Origin: Dryomyza anilis
Taxonomy: Eukaryota > Arthropoda > Insecta > Diptera > Dryomyzidae
Length of the DNA stretch: 64,000 nt
Assembly (NCBI GenBank): GCA_951804985.1
Contig: OX638135.1
Coordinates: 65,922,970-65,986,969, forward strand
Direction of reading: 5' to 3'
The notes below the pieces were generated by a model. It was not told where the DNA came from, ran no database searches, and worked only from the letters and a program-made list of their open reading frames with translations. The position numbers were made by a program, and so were the translations under genes. Shown in pieces: positions 45,976 through 57,647 of this stretch (its first letter is position 1; every line of letters starts with the position of its first letter).

Positions 45976-46901
45976 CCTCCTACAATAAATAGGAATTTTC
46001 AGAAAACGTACACCACGACCGAAAAATTCAAAATGCTCAAATCTTTAAAATAACGGTGGATGTAGAATCTTAAATATGTGAATCTAAATATCTGAAAAGA
46101 AAATTCTATTCCGTTAATGATAACGTATAAAAAAGTACTCATAAATTTACGTTACTATACCATTTGTACACTCAAAAAAAATAATGTATTTATAAGAATA
46201 TTTTATACAGGCCCGTGAGCAGGATTTGCTCTTGGGGGTAGGTCTGATCTAACTTCATAATAAAGGGGGTAGAGGAAGATTTATATTGGGACAACCCATG
46301 AACATGTCATTATTTCCGATAATCGATATCTGAAGAGGCCTTAACGATTAAAGAACTCGGTTGATCTTCTCAAGTACATTTGAACGGTCATTTGGTCCCG
46401 GTTGGGGCATTTTTCATAGCCTACCTACATACCTATCTACCATTGCTTTGTTAGGACCCAAGAAATTTGGTTTAATCGTAATAAAAACAGTATTCCATTT
46501 GATGAAAATAATAATAACATTTTTTGACACTTAAACAATATACAAGAACTAGCAATAAATTGTAAAAATATTCGAAATTTATATAATTTGAAATAATATT
46601 AAACAATACCAATGATGTTATTTGAATTTTGTACTCATGTTTCATAAAAAAATTTTCATAATATTGTTAAGGCAACTTGCAAAGCGCTGCAGTCGAAAGT
46701 TTTTTTTTACTTTTTTTGTAAATATTTATTTATTCAACTTCAACATTTATTGGTAAAAAAACTATTTACCTGTTCTTTTGATAATTAATGTTGTTTTTAG
46801 AAATATAATTCATTCCATATCAAATAAACCAAAACAAATTCAAATTTTGGCAGTACTCTCTCAGCATTTGATGAAATTTGGAAGTATGATGAAACAACAT
46901 A

Positions 46902-47655
46902 CACCCAAAGAACGAATCAGTTGGGGCAACCGTCTTTTTTTGCCAACCGATTTACTTAGTTCTGTCAACATTCGACTGATTCAGTTATTGCAATACCGCG
47001 TATCAGTTAACACAACTAATGAATACTATTACACAACCAATTTGTTTAGTTTTGGTAGCCAATTTAATTATAAGAAAGCGGCCATTTTACCTCGTCCTAG
47101 CGCCATTGCCGACGAATCGTCGGCGACGATTCGTTGTGCTGCTGTAGAATAGTATGTGTCTTGTTGAAGAAAGTATATTTGAGCATGAAAAAACCCAACT
47201 GTAACAACGAACAAGCCTTAAAACAATTCCAAATTTTGTTTTACACGTGGTACGCGCTGTCCGCAGCACAAAAAAAACGAGTGAATAATCTAAAGCTTGC
47301 GAGACTGGTGTTGTCCTGCTTTGGTATCGCTTTTATACAAGACAACTGATTTCGCAGTTGAATCAAATAAATATTGGTAGCTACAACTAAATGTTATATA
47401 ATTATCTGTTAAGTCAAATAAATATTGGTTGGGTCTCAATTTGAATTCAGTTGCCGTAGCAATGGACAAAAAAAAATGAAAATAGATAAAAAGTTTGTTT
47501 TTCCAATCAATGTTGCAGTTGCTTCAACTAATAGTTGGTTCGCTTCATACTATTGTTCATCACAAAATAATTTCAGTTGAGGCAGACTAAATTTGGTAGA
47601 TGCAAATGAATATATGTTGAAACAACTGCACGACAAGCTATTATTTTTTTGTGTG
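46902..47655. mobile_element. Putative TA-flanked MITE rich in CAGTTG motifs
   Basis: The left end CACCCAAAGAACGAATCAG follows a TA (46,900-46,901). The right end reads CACACAAAAAAATAATAG on the reverse strand and precedes a TA (47,656-47,657). CAGTTG/CAACTG recurs near both ends. The open frame at 46,778-47,152 crosses the left boundary, so it is not treated as a gene. Similarity between the two ends is weak, so this is tentative. Confidence 0.4.
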
Positions 47656-47946
47656 TATAATTAAGATATTGGCAAAAATTTAGCTTCACTGATGGTGTGG
47701 TTTCCAAGATTTTGTGCTTTAAAATGAAAAAACCTGTATAAATAGCACAAAAGTCGTATGAGGTATTAAAAATGTATAAAATAATTGCAATTTTAGTAAT
47801 TTTTAAGACAAATTTATTTAAAAATTGATCTGAAATTCAATAAAAATATGTACTTATTTTTTATATTTTTCATACAAAAACAAATACAAGAATTTATTTA
47901 AAACAAAAGTAAATATCTCTGAACGTAAAACAAATACAAATGTAAT

Positions 47947-48254
47947 AATAATAATAGTTTGGCACTACAGTTCTATAAGAACTTAGGCCGAGTTCTCTCA
48001 CCATTTTCAGCTGTGCGTGTTATATTTGTACTCAAAGTGGTGAGACCTACAATTTATTGCCGAATCCGAACGGCGGGTAAGAGCTTATCGTAGGCAATGT
48101 TTTACTCTCATAGGTTTACCATTTGCTGCCGAGAGGTAGCGCGGTATAGAAAAATGTTTCTATGAAAAGATGTTGTTAACCCCAGTCCAGGCTTGAACCG
48201 GGGACCTTTCGGCTCGCCGTCCAACGCACTAACCACTGAGCTACTGCGGCTACG
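47947..48254 (-). mobile_element. tRNA-derived SINE, near full length
   Basis: Minus-strand copy of the 16,964-17,267 family. The head is at 48,254 downward (GTAGCCGCAGTAGCTCAGTG, a near-perfect A box TAGCTCAGTGG, and B box GGTTCAAGCC). The same body is followed by a TTATTATTATTA tail. I could not find a target duplication, because the flanks differ. Confidence 0.85.
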
Positions 48255-48631
48255 CGGCTTTTCATGTGCTTTGAGTAACCAAATTAAATAATTTGGAAGA
48301 AGTACAGATACCAAATATTATTTTCTATTTTTTCAGACAACCTTAATTAATATTTCAAAAGCTTAAAAATAATCCAGTACGCCATTCGTATGTCCTAACA
48401 TGTAAAATTTTGACAGCAAATATGAGCACTTTGCATAATAAATTCATTTGCCGAAAACGATCTGCTTCACTATTACTTATGTACATTCAATTGATTACAC
48501 CACTTTAGTGATTTTTATAATTTTTTTTTTTTAAATTATCAAATCTCTTAAGCCCCACCATCAGAAAAGCTGAAATGTTGCCAAAATATTTTTAAATTGT
48601 TTCACCATATTTGTATACTCTACACTAAGAG

Positions 48632-50412
48632 TTAAACACTAGCAACTTCAAGCACAATTTTTTTTTGGTAAACAATAATTCAAATTTTAATGATATTGGA
48701 TTTTTATACCCTACACTAAGAGTGAAAGGGTATATTCAGTTTGGTACGCCGTTTGTAACACCCAGAAGGAAGCATCTCCGGTATGGAAAAGTATATATAT
48801 TCTTGATCAGCATGACCTCCTGAGTCGATTTAGCGATGTCCGTCTGTCTGTCTGTTGAAATCCCTACTACTTTTAAAATTGAAGACCTAGATACTTATAA
48901 CTTAGATTACTAATATACTTACGCTGTATGTGCGAAAAAATTGGTGAGATCGGTCCATTGTGACCTATGATCCGACCTCATATAAAATGTACATATAAAG
49001 ATCAATTTTTATGTATACGTGCTTAGGTAAACTTTTTTGGTCAAATATATATTGATATCATGCTCAAATACATGATAATAATGTTTTGCGGCGAAAAGAC
49101 TTGTGGTTCACAAAAAAAAAAATCTAAATTCGGTACACCTACCCATTTGTAAATATGGGTATCAAATGAATGGAAATTCTTCAGCGATTGAAAATTTGTA
49201 GTTATTTTCAGGATTCGTATACCCTGGTGACCTATATATCACTTTGAATGGTAACCACACATATGTGTAGGGTATTTATAGTCGGCTTAGACCGACTATA
49301 ATTTTGATAATCCTAACTATCATAATTACACCTACTTTAAAATTTCCCATGTGATCTAACCTTCCCAACTGGTTATTTATTGGTTTAGCAAAATATATAG
49401 GGGAGCCTGGGGTAAAGTGGAACATGTTTTGAAAAATTAATTTTAATGATTTTTAATCTAACTGTTTGTCTGATTGATCTAATTTTTTGTCTTAACAGAA
49501 TATCATTTATAACTCTATTAATTGATTATAACAAGGTAATAAAAAACAATGGTAATGGGAAAAAAGTTTAAAATAATAAACATCTTAGTAATTACAGAAG
49601 AAAATACGAAAAGTAAAGTGCATTTACTCCTAGTCAGTAGATGCTGGTCGTCAAGTTCGAACATTTTAAGTATACAGTTTACATATATTGCAGTTCACTG
49701 AATTGTTGAAATTTACTTTCTTTGGTTTTATGGATGGAAATTGTACACAATTGTTCTTCTTATGACGTTTAAGAATATTTACCGATGAATTTTTTTAAGG
49801 TTCGCTTCTCGGCTTTCTTCTGCAATACAGATCATCATATCTCAGGTGAAGTCAAAATGTTGCTTTTCATTGGTTTGTGGTCACGATTGAAGTTTTTTCT
49901 TGGCGAAATCAATTAAATAATGTATATAACACAATATTTACACCAAAATTACAACAAACATGGTTTAAATTTCGTTTCCCACTTTACCTCAATATAACAA
50001 TTTGAACATAACTTAGCACCATATAAACAATGTTAGATTATTTGCAAAACCAGTTTTAATTTCAAAAGATATACAATATTCGATCATTTTAAACACCACC
50101 ACTCTAGAAAACTTTCAAAAACATTAGTTTTCCCTTGTTTTCGATATGCAGTAAAAATATATTAATTTGATTATAACCATGGATGAAAAAGTTGATGCGC
50201 TATTAAGAAGCACTTGACAATTGTTTTTATTTTTTAAATTCAAAAACATGCCCAAAAATTGCAATTTCCCATATTACCCCATGTCCCACTTTACCCAAGG
50301 TTTTTTGTTGAAGATATTGAAAAATATGGATAATAAGAAATTTTATACAAAAATCGAAATCAAAACCGAAACTTGAAACCGGTATACCGAAACCGTTTTG
50401 TTATAAAAGGCT
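48632..50412 (+). mobile_element. hAT-type element remnant, interrupted by a mini-me insertion
   Basis: 48,632-48,705 matches the interior of the hAT-type element near 2,858-2,925 (AGCAACTTCAAGCACAATTT-like). The match resumes at about 49,370 and runs through GGGGTAAAGTGG (49,409), the 49,680-49,870 block and TCCCACTTTACCC (50,283) to the ACCGGTATACCGAAACCG subterminal array (50,375-50,395). The outer left end and right terminus are missing. The gap is filled by the mini-me-like element at 48,706-49,300, so that element arrived later. Confidence 0.72.
48706..49300 (+). mobile_element. mini-me/INE-1-like element (putative non-autonomous Helitron)
   Basis: It starts TATACCCTACACTAAGAGTG, contains AAAGTATATATATTCTTGAT, then CAGCATGACCTCCTGAGTCG, ATTTAGCGATGTCCGTCTGT and CTGTCTGTTG, and ends GTAGGGTATTTATAGTCGGC followed by TTAGACCGACTATAA. 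TATAGTCGG / CCGACTATA forms a 9-bp terminal hairpin with a 6-nt loop. A 3'-terminal hairpin is a Helitron feature; the link is inference. Non-coding. Confidence 0.75.
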
Positions 50413-50429
50413 AACCTTAACCAATATCC

Positions 50430-50601
50430 ACTGGGGTACACGTACCCATGTGTACATATTGGTATCAAATTAAAGGAAATTCTTCAGCGATTGCTGGTTT
50501 GTAGTTATATCTGGATTAATATACCCTGGTGACTTATGGACCAATTTAAATGATAACCGCACCGTTGGGTATTTATAGTCAGTTTAGACCGACTATAATT
50601 T
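50430..50601 (+). mobile_element. mini-me/INE-1-like element, 3' part
   Basis: Homologous to 49,127-49,300: GGTATCAAAT, AAATTCTTCAGCGATTG, ATACCCTGGTGAC, GGGTATTTATAGTCAGTTTA and GACCGACTATAATTTT. Same orientation, 5' part missing. Confidence 0.7.
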
Positions 50602-50700
50602 TCATAATTATTACTAAATTTATCACACCAACAATCACAATTTCCCTACTTCGAAATTTTATATTTTCATTAAACATTTTTGTATTTGTTACTTAATAAT

Positions 50701-50800
50701 CCTGACCGACATACATACAAAGACACATCAGACAGACGGACAGGTGGATATCACTAAATCGACCTAGAAGGTCTCGCTGATATACCGCGTACGCCTACTT
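50701..50800 (-). mobile_element. mini-me/INE-1-like element, degenerate core
   Basis: Reverse-strand TATATCAGCGAGACCTTCTA, GGTCGATTTAGTGATATCCA and CCTGTCCGTCTGTCTGATGT preserve the core plus GTCY tract order. Confidence 0.55.
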
Positions 50801-51021
50801 CTGTTACAAATGGATGATCTTTTCTCTTTTACACCGAGAAAAAAGTTGCGCTTTAAATTTTAAAGTTCACGTTGTTAATTTAAAAGTTTGGCGAATTTAA
50901 AGTGCAACACATTTAACATCATTTATGTTCATGCCAGTAGAATATATATCATAGTCACGATTTGATGAATTGTTTAAATATAAAAAATCGGAAATATTAT
51001 GAAGTACGACTAAGATCCATA

Positions 51022-52203
51022 ACACAGTGCGGCAAAATGACATATTTTTTAATTGAACTCCGATTTTTTTTTAAATAGTGCTTCTATGTGGTCTGCCGAT
51101 AAAAAGTGTTAACTTATACCCCTACACGTCTGGGTTAGGCGCTATGGGGTCCTAAAGGGTTCAAAGGATAACCCAGACGTGTAGGGTAAACTGATTCAAA
51201 ATCCTGAAATGTTAAAATGTTTCGCTCCGCGTCGACTTTCTTAAACTAGGACCTCTAAAATAAGGAACATGCTCTTAAAAGTCAAAAAATGATGATCCTG
51301 TGATGTTGCGCAAAGAGCGTAAAGGGCATTTTTGAACTTTTAACGATCATTTATAATTAAATTATTATTACTTCAAGTATAACAAATATATCACTATATT
51401 TTCTTTTTTGCGTAATTTTTAATCATTTACTAAAATTATGATTTTTAAAATCATGAATTTTTAGCTAAACGTTATAGTTTCATGGTTTGCCAAACAAATA
51501 AAATATTGATTTTCTCTTACTATGGTAAATTTAACTGTCGATTTTTTCTAATGTTATTCTATCGAGTTTGAAATATCACTTTTGTATTTTGCACATACAA
51601 TTATCTTTAAAATGATATGTAACACTTATCTTTTTAGATATCCTCTTATTATTATATAGTAAAATTCAGCACATCTAGCCTAAAAAATAATAAATTTTTA
51701 TTGAAATAAAAAATTAAAATTATATAAAGGGTTAATTCTGAATACAATATCTTTGATAATATCCACGGCAGGACTTAGATTTTAATTCGACAATGTAACT
51801 AATAAAGTATACTTTTAGAAAATGTGAAAATGCCATGAACCTTTAACGGTTAACTAAAAATTAATAATTTTAGTAAATGATTTAAAGTTAAGTAAGAAAG
51901 AAAATATAGTGATATATTTTTTATACTTGCAGTAATAATAATTTAATTGAAAATGGTCGTTAAAAGTTCTAAAACTGTCATTTAAACACTTTGCGCAACA
52001 TCACAGGACCATATTTTTTGTCTTTTAAAGGCTTGTTCTAAGTTTTAGAGGCCCTAGTTTCAGAAAGTCGGCGCGGAACGAAAGAAAAATTAGTTATAAA
52101 TTTTTCATACAAATTTGAGTCAGTCTAGTGTAGGGGTATGGGGGGCATAAAGAACCTGTAAATCAAAAAACAATTGAGTTCAAGTTTTAGTGCCGCACAC
52201 TGT
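51022..52203. mobile_element. Fold-back MITE with CAGTGTGCGGCA-like ends
   Basis: The left end ACACAGTGCGGCAAAA follows a TA (51,020-51,021). The right end, read inverted, is CAGTGTGCGGCACTAAA and is followed by TA (52,204-52,205). Arms of about 350-450 bp are inverted copies: 51,130-51,480 against 52,150-51,840, sharing ACATCACAGGA, CGACTTTC and TATAGTGATATA blocks. The TA flanks suggest Tc1/mariner-type integration. The centre (51,480-51,835) has no ORF. Confidence 0.75.
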
Positions 52204-52205
52204 AA

Positions 52206-52520
52206 TGAAAAATAGAGGGGTAACGCAGGAAATTACCATACGATCTGAAGTCCATGAGAACGTTTCTGGTACTCTTGCATAAAATTAAAATTGACAAATT
52301 CCAAATTTAAAATTTCAGATTAAAATATAAAATTTACTTAAAATTAATAATAAACACTTTGGAATTGCAAGTTTTTAAATACGGCTGACTTTCATACATG
52401 CACTCATTTAATTAGAAAGTGTTTTGCACCGGATTTTAATGTGATGTTAAAGAGGTTTTTTTTCAGGTTTTGGCATTTTTTTAATTTATCGTAAATATAG
52501 GATTTGAACTTTACATTTTT
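52206..52520. other. AT-rich stretch, no feature seen
   Basis: No motif recognised. Confidence 0.4.
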
Positions 52521-52529
52521 TTCAAGACA

Positions 52530-52720
52530 TGCAATGCTGCTACAGCAGCGGCTGCTGTTTTTGTTGCGATTGTTGATTCTGTTGTTGTTGCTTACTTTTA
52601 ATGTTTTTACTGTAATAGTTGATTCTGGTTGGTTGCTTAATTGGTTGATTGATGTTCCTGATTTTTATAGTGTTGTTGCTGCTGACGTTGCTCTTATTCT
52701 GTTCAGCATTTGGTATTTTT
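52530..52720. repeat. CTG/GTT-rich (opa-like) trinucleotide tract
   Basis: Repeated GTTGTTGTTG, GCTGCTG and GATTGTTGATT-like triplets; on the minus strand it reads as a Gln/Asn-rich frame (52,540-52,761). It includes the palindrome AGCAGCGGCTGCTG (about 52,544). Such tracts occur in fly coding exons, but nothing here shows a flanking gene. Confidence 0.6.
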
Positions 52721-53002
52721 TTCAAACTGTTTAGCGTTGAGAATTCCTGCCAAACCTTCAAAGCCCCTCATGGCCTATGTACAGATATATGTGCCTATGT
52801 GTGTGTTTATTTTTTTTTTTTTATTTTTTTTTATTTTTACATTGGTTGTTATTCTTTCTTGTATATTTTATTGCATATAACTTATTTTAGTTTTCACATT
52901 TTTCACACATTCACGTTATACTAAAAATGTATAGGACATTTTTAATTATCGTTTAAACAAATAGCAACAATATTAAATAATCGAAAGACCACGTTCACGC
53001 TT

Positions 53003-53007
<5 letters not shown>

Positions 53008-53082
<75 letters not shown>
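53008..53082. repeat. (TA)n microsatellite
   Basis: About 75 bp of pure TA repeat. Confidence 0.98.
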
Positions 53083-53085
<3 letters not shown>

Positions 53086-53727
53086 ACATTTTTACAATTT
53101 CACACAGTCGTGTAATTGCATTTCGTTGTGTATATGTATATGTTAAAGCACAATCTAGACGTAACAAAGAATCGGGCGGCGAATAAATTTGGTCTGGGCC
53201 GTGGCAAAAAAACATGTCCATATATTATACACACAAACACATCCTTACATACGCATCACGAACCACTCACGTGCTTGCATTATGCTTTGGGGCACGTTGT
53301 AACGCATTCAAGCTTTTAGGGTGTATTTCATAAGAAACCTTACGTTACTATACGATACAAACTAATCGGAACGAAACGTAACGCTCTATAAAATGGAACG
53401 AAACAACAAAGTGAAACGATAAAAATCGTCCCTTTTCGACAACTAATGCTTGGATTTCACTAAGTCTTTTTGTGTCAGTTTCATGTTCGAAAATTTCTCA
53501 AATTTGTTGTTTTTCGATATGGCAAAGTTCTAAAAAATGCCAACATGTTGTCATGGTTATTGAACATTTTAATTTTGGACAGTTTCTGCGTCGCAATCAT
53601 AATGTAAAGAAAGAAAATATAACACAAAATGAGAGTGAAATCCAGGCATGACGGTTTAGATTCGACGTAAAATACGCAAACCAAAGCGATAACAGATAAA
53701 ATCTGCCGATTCAGATTTATTGTAGAA
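53083..53727. other. Stretch with no confident feature
   Basis: Slightly less AT-rich around 53,170-53,420. It contains repeated GAAACGTAACG/GGAACGAAAC motifs (53,368-53,412). Frames at 53,116-53,319 (plus) and 53,481-53,684 (minus) are unrecognised. Confidence 0.4.
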
Positions 53728-54510
53728 ATTTATTAAAAACCATTTGTATACAAGTTTATTAAAAACCATGATTGTTAGTACCAGAGAGTAAACATTTATA
53801 ATATAGATTCCTTCCGAGTTTGCTGACGTCGCTGCCGAAGATATTGGTTATGTGGAAGTGGAATTTTACAGATTGAACGTAACAGAGGAAAACAGTGCAC
53901 AAAACTGGATCTGTCCGCGGATAATTTGCAACCAAACTTTCCAAGATATATTGCAATCCATCGCCTTATAAATTTTAATTATTTTTCTGGCAAAAAATGT
54001 GTGAGAAAACATTAGAATATTGATTTGAAAATGTGTCTGTTGCCATTTTCAATTTCGTTTCAATTTCCACATAACCAATGTGTGAATTTATTTGACAAAA
54101 GTGTTAGGGAAACCAGCTGTATGGAAATCAAAAATGTTTGCGGAAAAGAGGAAAGATTTTGCTAAACTGCAAATAACAATTTTCTGTTGCAAACTAACAA
54201 AACTTAGATTCGTAGCAAACAATTCGCTATTGCAAATAAAAGTATGCTGTAAAAATGAAAGTTTGCTTAAATTACTATTAAGAGTTTGCTGTTAATAGCC
54301 AACTATTTATTTTTAGTGTATTATGTAAAAGAAGATCATGGTCATGGCCAAGGATATTTATCACAAATATGACAGCCCTAAACATCAATTTACTAACAAA
54401 TCATCTAGATCGTATTTCAGACAGACCTCTAACAAATATGCGACAAATACAATAAATATTAAAGGTAATCATCTTTCAAATTTACGATTACTTATAGCAA
54501 ACATCAATTT
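53728..54510. repeat. 783-bp tandem duplication, unit 1
   Basis: Begins ATTTATTAAAAACCATTT and is repeated directly at 54,511-55,289 with high identity. Unit content includes TCCTTCCGAGTTTGCTG, ACTGGATCTGTCCGC and a block with recurring TTTGC/GCAAA motifs (54,160-54,295). Its frames (for example 53,759-53,956 minus) occur in both units but have no known motif. It is not recognisable as a known transposon. Confidence 0.92.
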
Positions 54511-55289
54511 ATTTATTAAAAACCATTTTTATGCAAGTTTATTAAAAACCATGATTGTTAGTACCAGAGAGTAAACATTTATAATATAGATTCCTTCCGA
54601 GTTTGCTGGCGTCGCTGCCGAAGATATTGGTTATGTGGAAGTGGAATTTTACAGATTGAACGTAACAGATGAAAACAGTGCACAAAACTGGATCTGTCCG
54701 CTGATAATGTGCAACCAAACTTTCCAAGATATATTGCAACCCATCGCCTTATAAATTTTAATTATTTTTCTGGCCAAAAATGTGTGAGAAAACATTAGAA
54801 TATTGATTTGATAATGTGTCTGTTGCCAACATTTTCGTTTCAATTTCCACATAACCTATGTGTGAATTTATTTGACAAAAGTGTTAGGGAAACCAGCTGT
54901 ATGGAAATCAAAAATGTTTGCGGAAAAGAGGAAAGATTTTGCTAAACTGCAAATAACAATTTTCTGTTGCAAACTATCAAAACTAAGATTCGTAGCAAAC
55001 AATTCGCTATTGCAAAATGAAAGTTTGCTGTAAAAATGAAAGTTTGCTTAAATTACTATTAAGAGTTTGCTGTTAATAGCCAACTATTTATTTTTAGTGT
55101 ATTATGTGAAAGAAGATCATGGTCATGGCCAAGGATATTTATCACAAATATGACAGCCCTAAACATCAATTTACTAACATATCATCTAGATCGTATTTCA
55201 GACAGACCTCTTTCAAATATGCGACAAATACAATAAATATTAGTGGTAATCATCTTTCAAATTTACGATTACTTATAGCAAACATCAAT
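54511..55289. repeat. 783-bp tandem duplication, unit 2
   Basis: Second unit, with scattered substitutions and small indels relative to unit 1 (for example near 54,822 and 55,014). It ends at AGCAAACATCAAT, where single-copy sequence resumes. Confidence 0.92.
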
Positions 55290-55976
55290 AAACATGGAGA
55301 AGGTACTCCGTTAGATTTCGCGAGTATTTTTTATTAAATTAAAAACAGTTTTTGATTCATGTATCAAACGAAAGGTTGAGTACGCTCGTTTTGAGAGTAT
55401 TTTTATTGGCAGCATCTAAATTATAAGAAAATAAAAATTAAATTTTTATATAAGAGGCATTCTTTTTCAAATTGGACTGATTTCGTCAAAAATATTCAGT
55501 TGCACTTTGGAATTGCTTCAAATTTTGTATGGATTGCTTATTGAATTAAGCCCGTCCACATTTTTTACTGTTTGTGAATTAGTTTGAAAATACAGGGTGT
55601 TTAAAAAATTAAAACATGACGCATAGACATTTTTTCTTCATCGTTTAATTTTGAAGGTAATATAATTTTATTTATTTCTTAATATACATTTAATATATTT
55701 TTCTTAGCATGTAACTATTATATGCAATTGAAATGTTTAAGGTTAAATTAACACTATAATTTTCCTCGTTGAATTCTATATGCAAAACCTTCTTTTGTTG
55801 TGTGGTCAATTGTGGATACCTAAATGAAGTTTTTTTCGAACGCATAAGCTACTTTTTATGAATTTCGTATATTGCATCGTTCTCATTATCCAATAGACTC
55901 TATGGCTTAGAATATATTAGGATGCCACATTTGTGTGTATTGATACAACCTGTAAATAATGCATGTATAACTACTA
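55290..55976. other. AT-rich stretch, no confident feature
   Basis: ATGTATCAAACGAAAGGTTG (about 55,360) followed by AGTACG resembles the inverse of 11,836-11,860, hinting at a shared diverged repeat. No gene seen. Confidence 0.4.
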
Positions 55977-56059
55977 CACACAAAGAAAAAGATAGGTAAA
56001 TCTAACCGAAAACGACGGTTAAAATTGCAGTGACCGAAAAACGTGGTAAATCGAACCGA

Positions 56060-56310
56060 CTAAAAATTGTTAAAATAATAGTTCGTGAAAATAGTTCGTT
56101 TACCATGAAAAATAGTTCATCTACCAAGAATAATAGTTCGAGTACCATGAATAATAGTTCATTTACCATGGAAAATTGTTCGTGTACCGTGAAAATAGTT
56201 CCCATGGAAAATAGTTCATTTACCATAAAAATAGTTAATTTACCAAAAAAAATAATTAATTTTCATTCAAAATTGTTTATTTACCATGAAAAACAGTATT
56301 TCACGGTAGT
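56060..56310. repeat. Minisatellite AATAGTTCATTTACCATGAA
   Basis: About ten degenerate units of 20-24 bp on the consensus AATAGTTCATTTACCATGAA, decaying rightwards. It lies inside the left half of the family-2 MITE and creates the repetitive frames at 56,002-56,314. Confidence 0.88.
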
Positions 56311-56885
56311 ATAAAGTACTAAATAAACATATTTATAATATTTAAACGTATTTTTGCGCATCAATTAAGATTTTCTTCCCAGCGTCATCTACTTTTTCCA
56401 ACCGCAGAACAATTTCACCAGTTCGATGGGCAATCAACATTTATTGAAAATCCTAAAAATTTACAATTATTTATGATTTATTTTGCATATATAAGGAAGT
56501 TGAAAGGAGATTCGATGTCAGTGATGTTCCGCTGTTGCCACTGCTGCATAAAATTAACGAAGCCAGAATTGACAGGATTATCTGGATCATCCGTCTGCAG
56601 AACACACAATATATTGAACAATTCACAATTTCAAAAACACATTTTAAATTGTTTAATTTATAAGTTAATTGAAAATCACTTAAGCACACGTCCACGAATA
56701 GTTTGTCACTGAATATTAACGAAAGATTTGTCTCATTTTGTTCAAAGCATCAATATTCTCATCGTAAAGAGAGAAGAGAGGAGATAATTGCGTCGGAACC
56801 ATCTTTTCGGTTTGACAACCAACCAAAATAGTAAAGTTATAATTTTATTTGGTTAGTTTTACCATTTTAGTGGTTGAGAATAGTA

Positions 56886-57403
56886 CACTAAGAAAAAAGT
56901 GACGTAATAAAATTAAATAACATTTATTTAAATTTGATTTAAATACTTTTGTAATAAAAAACGTAATACTCCATACAAAAAATATTACGTGCGTATTTAA
57001 TTTCAAAATAAATAAAAAAGTATATAATTTTATTAAAAATGTCGAAAAAAGTAAATAAAATAATAATTTTATATGTTTCTAATCTCTTGATATGAAATAA
57101 ATAGTTTTTAAAATACTAATTTACGTATTTATGATGTTGTGATTAAACTAAAATGTTATAACCTTATTAAAAAGTGATAAAAAGTATTTACTTCAAATTT
57201 TATTACATACATAATAAATTTAAATAAAAAACATTTACTTCAAATTTTATTACGTACGTAATAAATTTGAATAAAAAGTATTTACATCAAATTTAAATAA
57301 AAAGTATTTAATTTAAATACAAAATACTACGGGTGAAAAACGTGTCGAAAAGTATTTAAATTTATTACTTTTTTATTTAATTTTATTACTTTTTCCCTCA
57401 GTG
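56886..57403. mobile_element. TA-flanked MITE (family 1), intact short copy
   Basis: 518 bp. It begins CACTAAGAAAAAAGTGACGT and ends with the inverse of CACTGAGGGAAAAAGTAATA. TA is present on both sides (56,884-56,885 and 57,404-57,405). TIRs are imperfect because of a GACG insertion. The interior has TACGTACGTAATAAATTTG modules. This is the best-preserved copy and defines the ends used for 4,685, 7,507 and 44,562. Confidence 0.88.
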
Positions 57404-57647
57404 TAACTTTACCATTTCAGTGGTTAATAATACCATTTATATGGTTCAATTTATATGCTACAATTCTTACGATTAGTTTAACTATTTTTATGGTTAAAAA
57501 ATGTCTCAATTTATTTTAACAATTTTTTGTCGATTAGATTAACCACCTGAATTGTACTTGTTGTTTGTGTTTTCAATACAAAATAGAAAAATGGTTTATT
57601 AACAACTTTTTTCGGTTTGATTAACCTATCTTATTTTTCTATGTGTA

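Larger units (their letters stand above)
55977..57645. mobile_element. TA-flanked MITE (family 2) containing a nested family-1 MITE
   Basis: The left end CACACAAAGAAAAAGATAGG and the right end, read inverted, CACATAGAAAAATAAGATAG are similar. Both continue into GGTAAATCTAACCGAAAA and GGTTAATCAAACCGAAAA. TA dinucleotides flank both ends (55,975-55,976 and 57,646-57,647). Subterminal GGTTAAAA/TACCAT motifs recur in both halves. Without the nested element the length is about 1.15 kb. The short frame at 56,473-56,712 and its antisense partner are unrecognised. Confidence 0.8.

Noticed and set aside
46200..46260. CAGGCCCGTGAGCAGG as a hAT terminus
   Set aside because: One-ended, with no inverted partner or target duplication found within reach.
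52504..52924. Hydrophobic plus-strand frames resembling membrane proteins
   Set aside because: They derive from CTG/GTT triplet repeats and T-rich runs, with no conserved motif or neighbouring exon.
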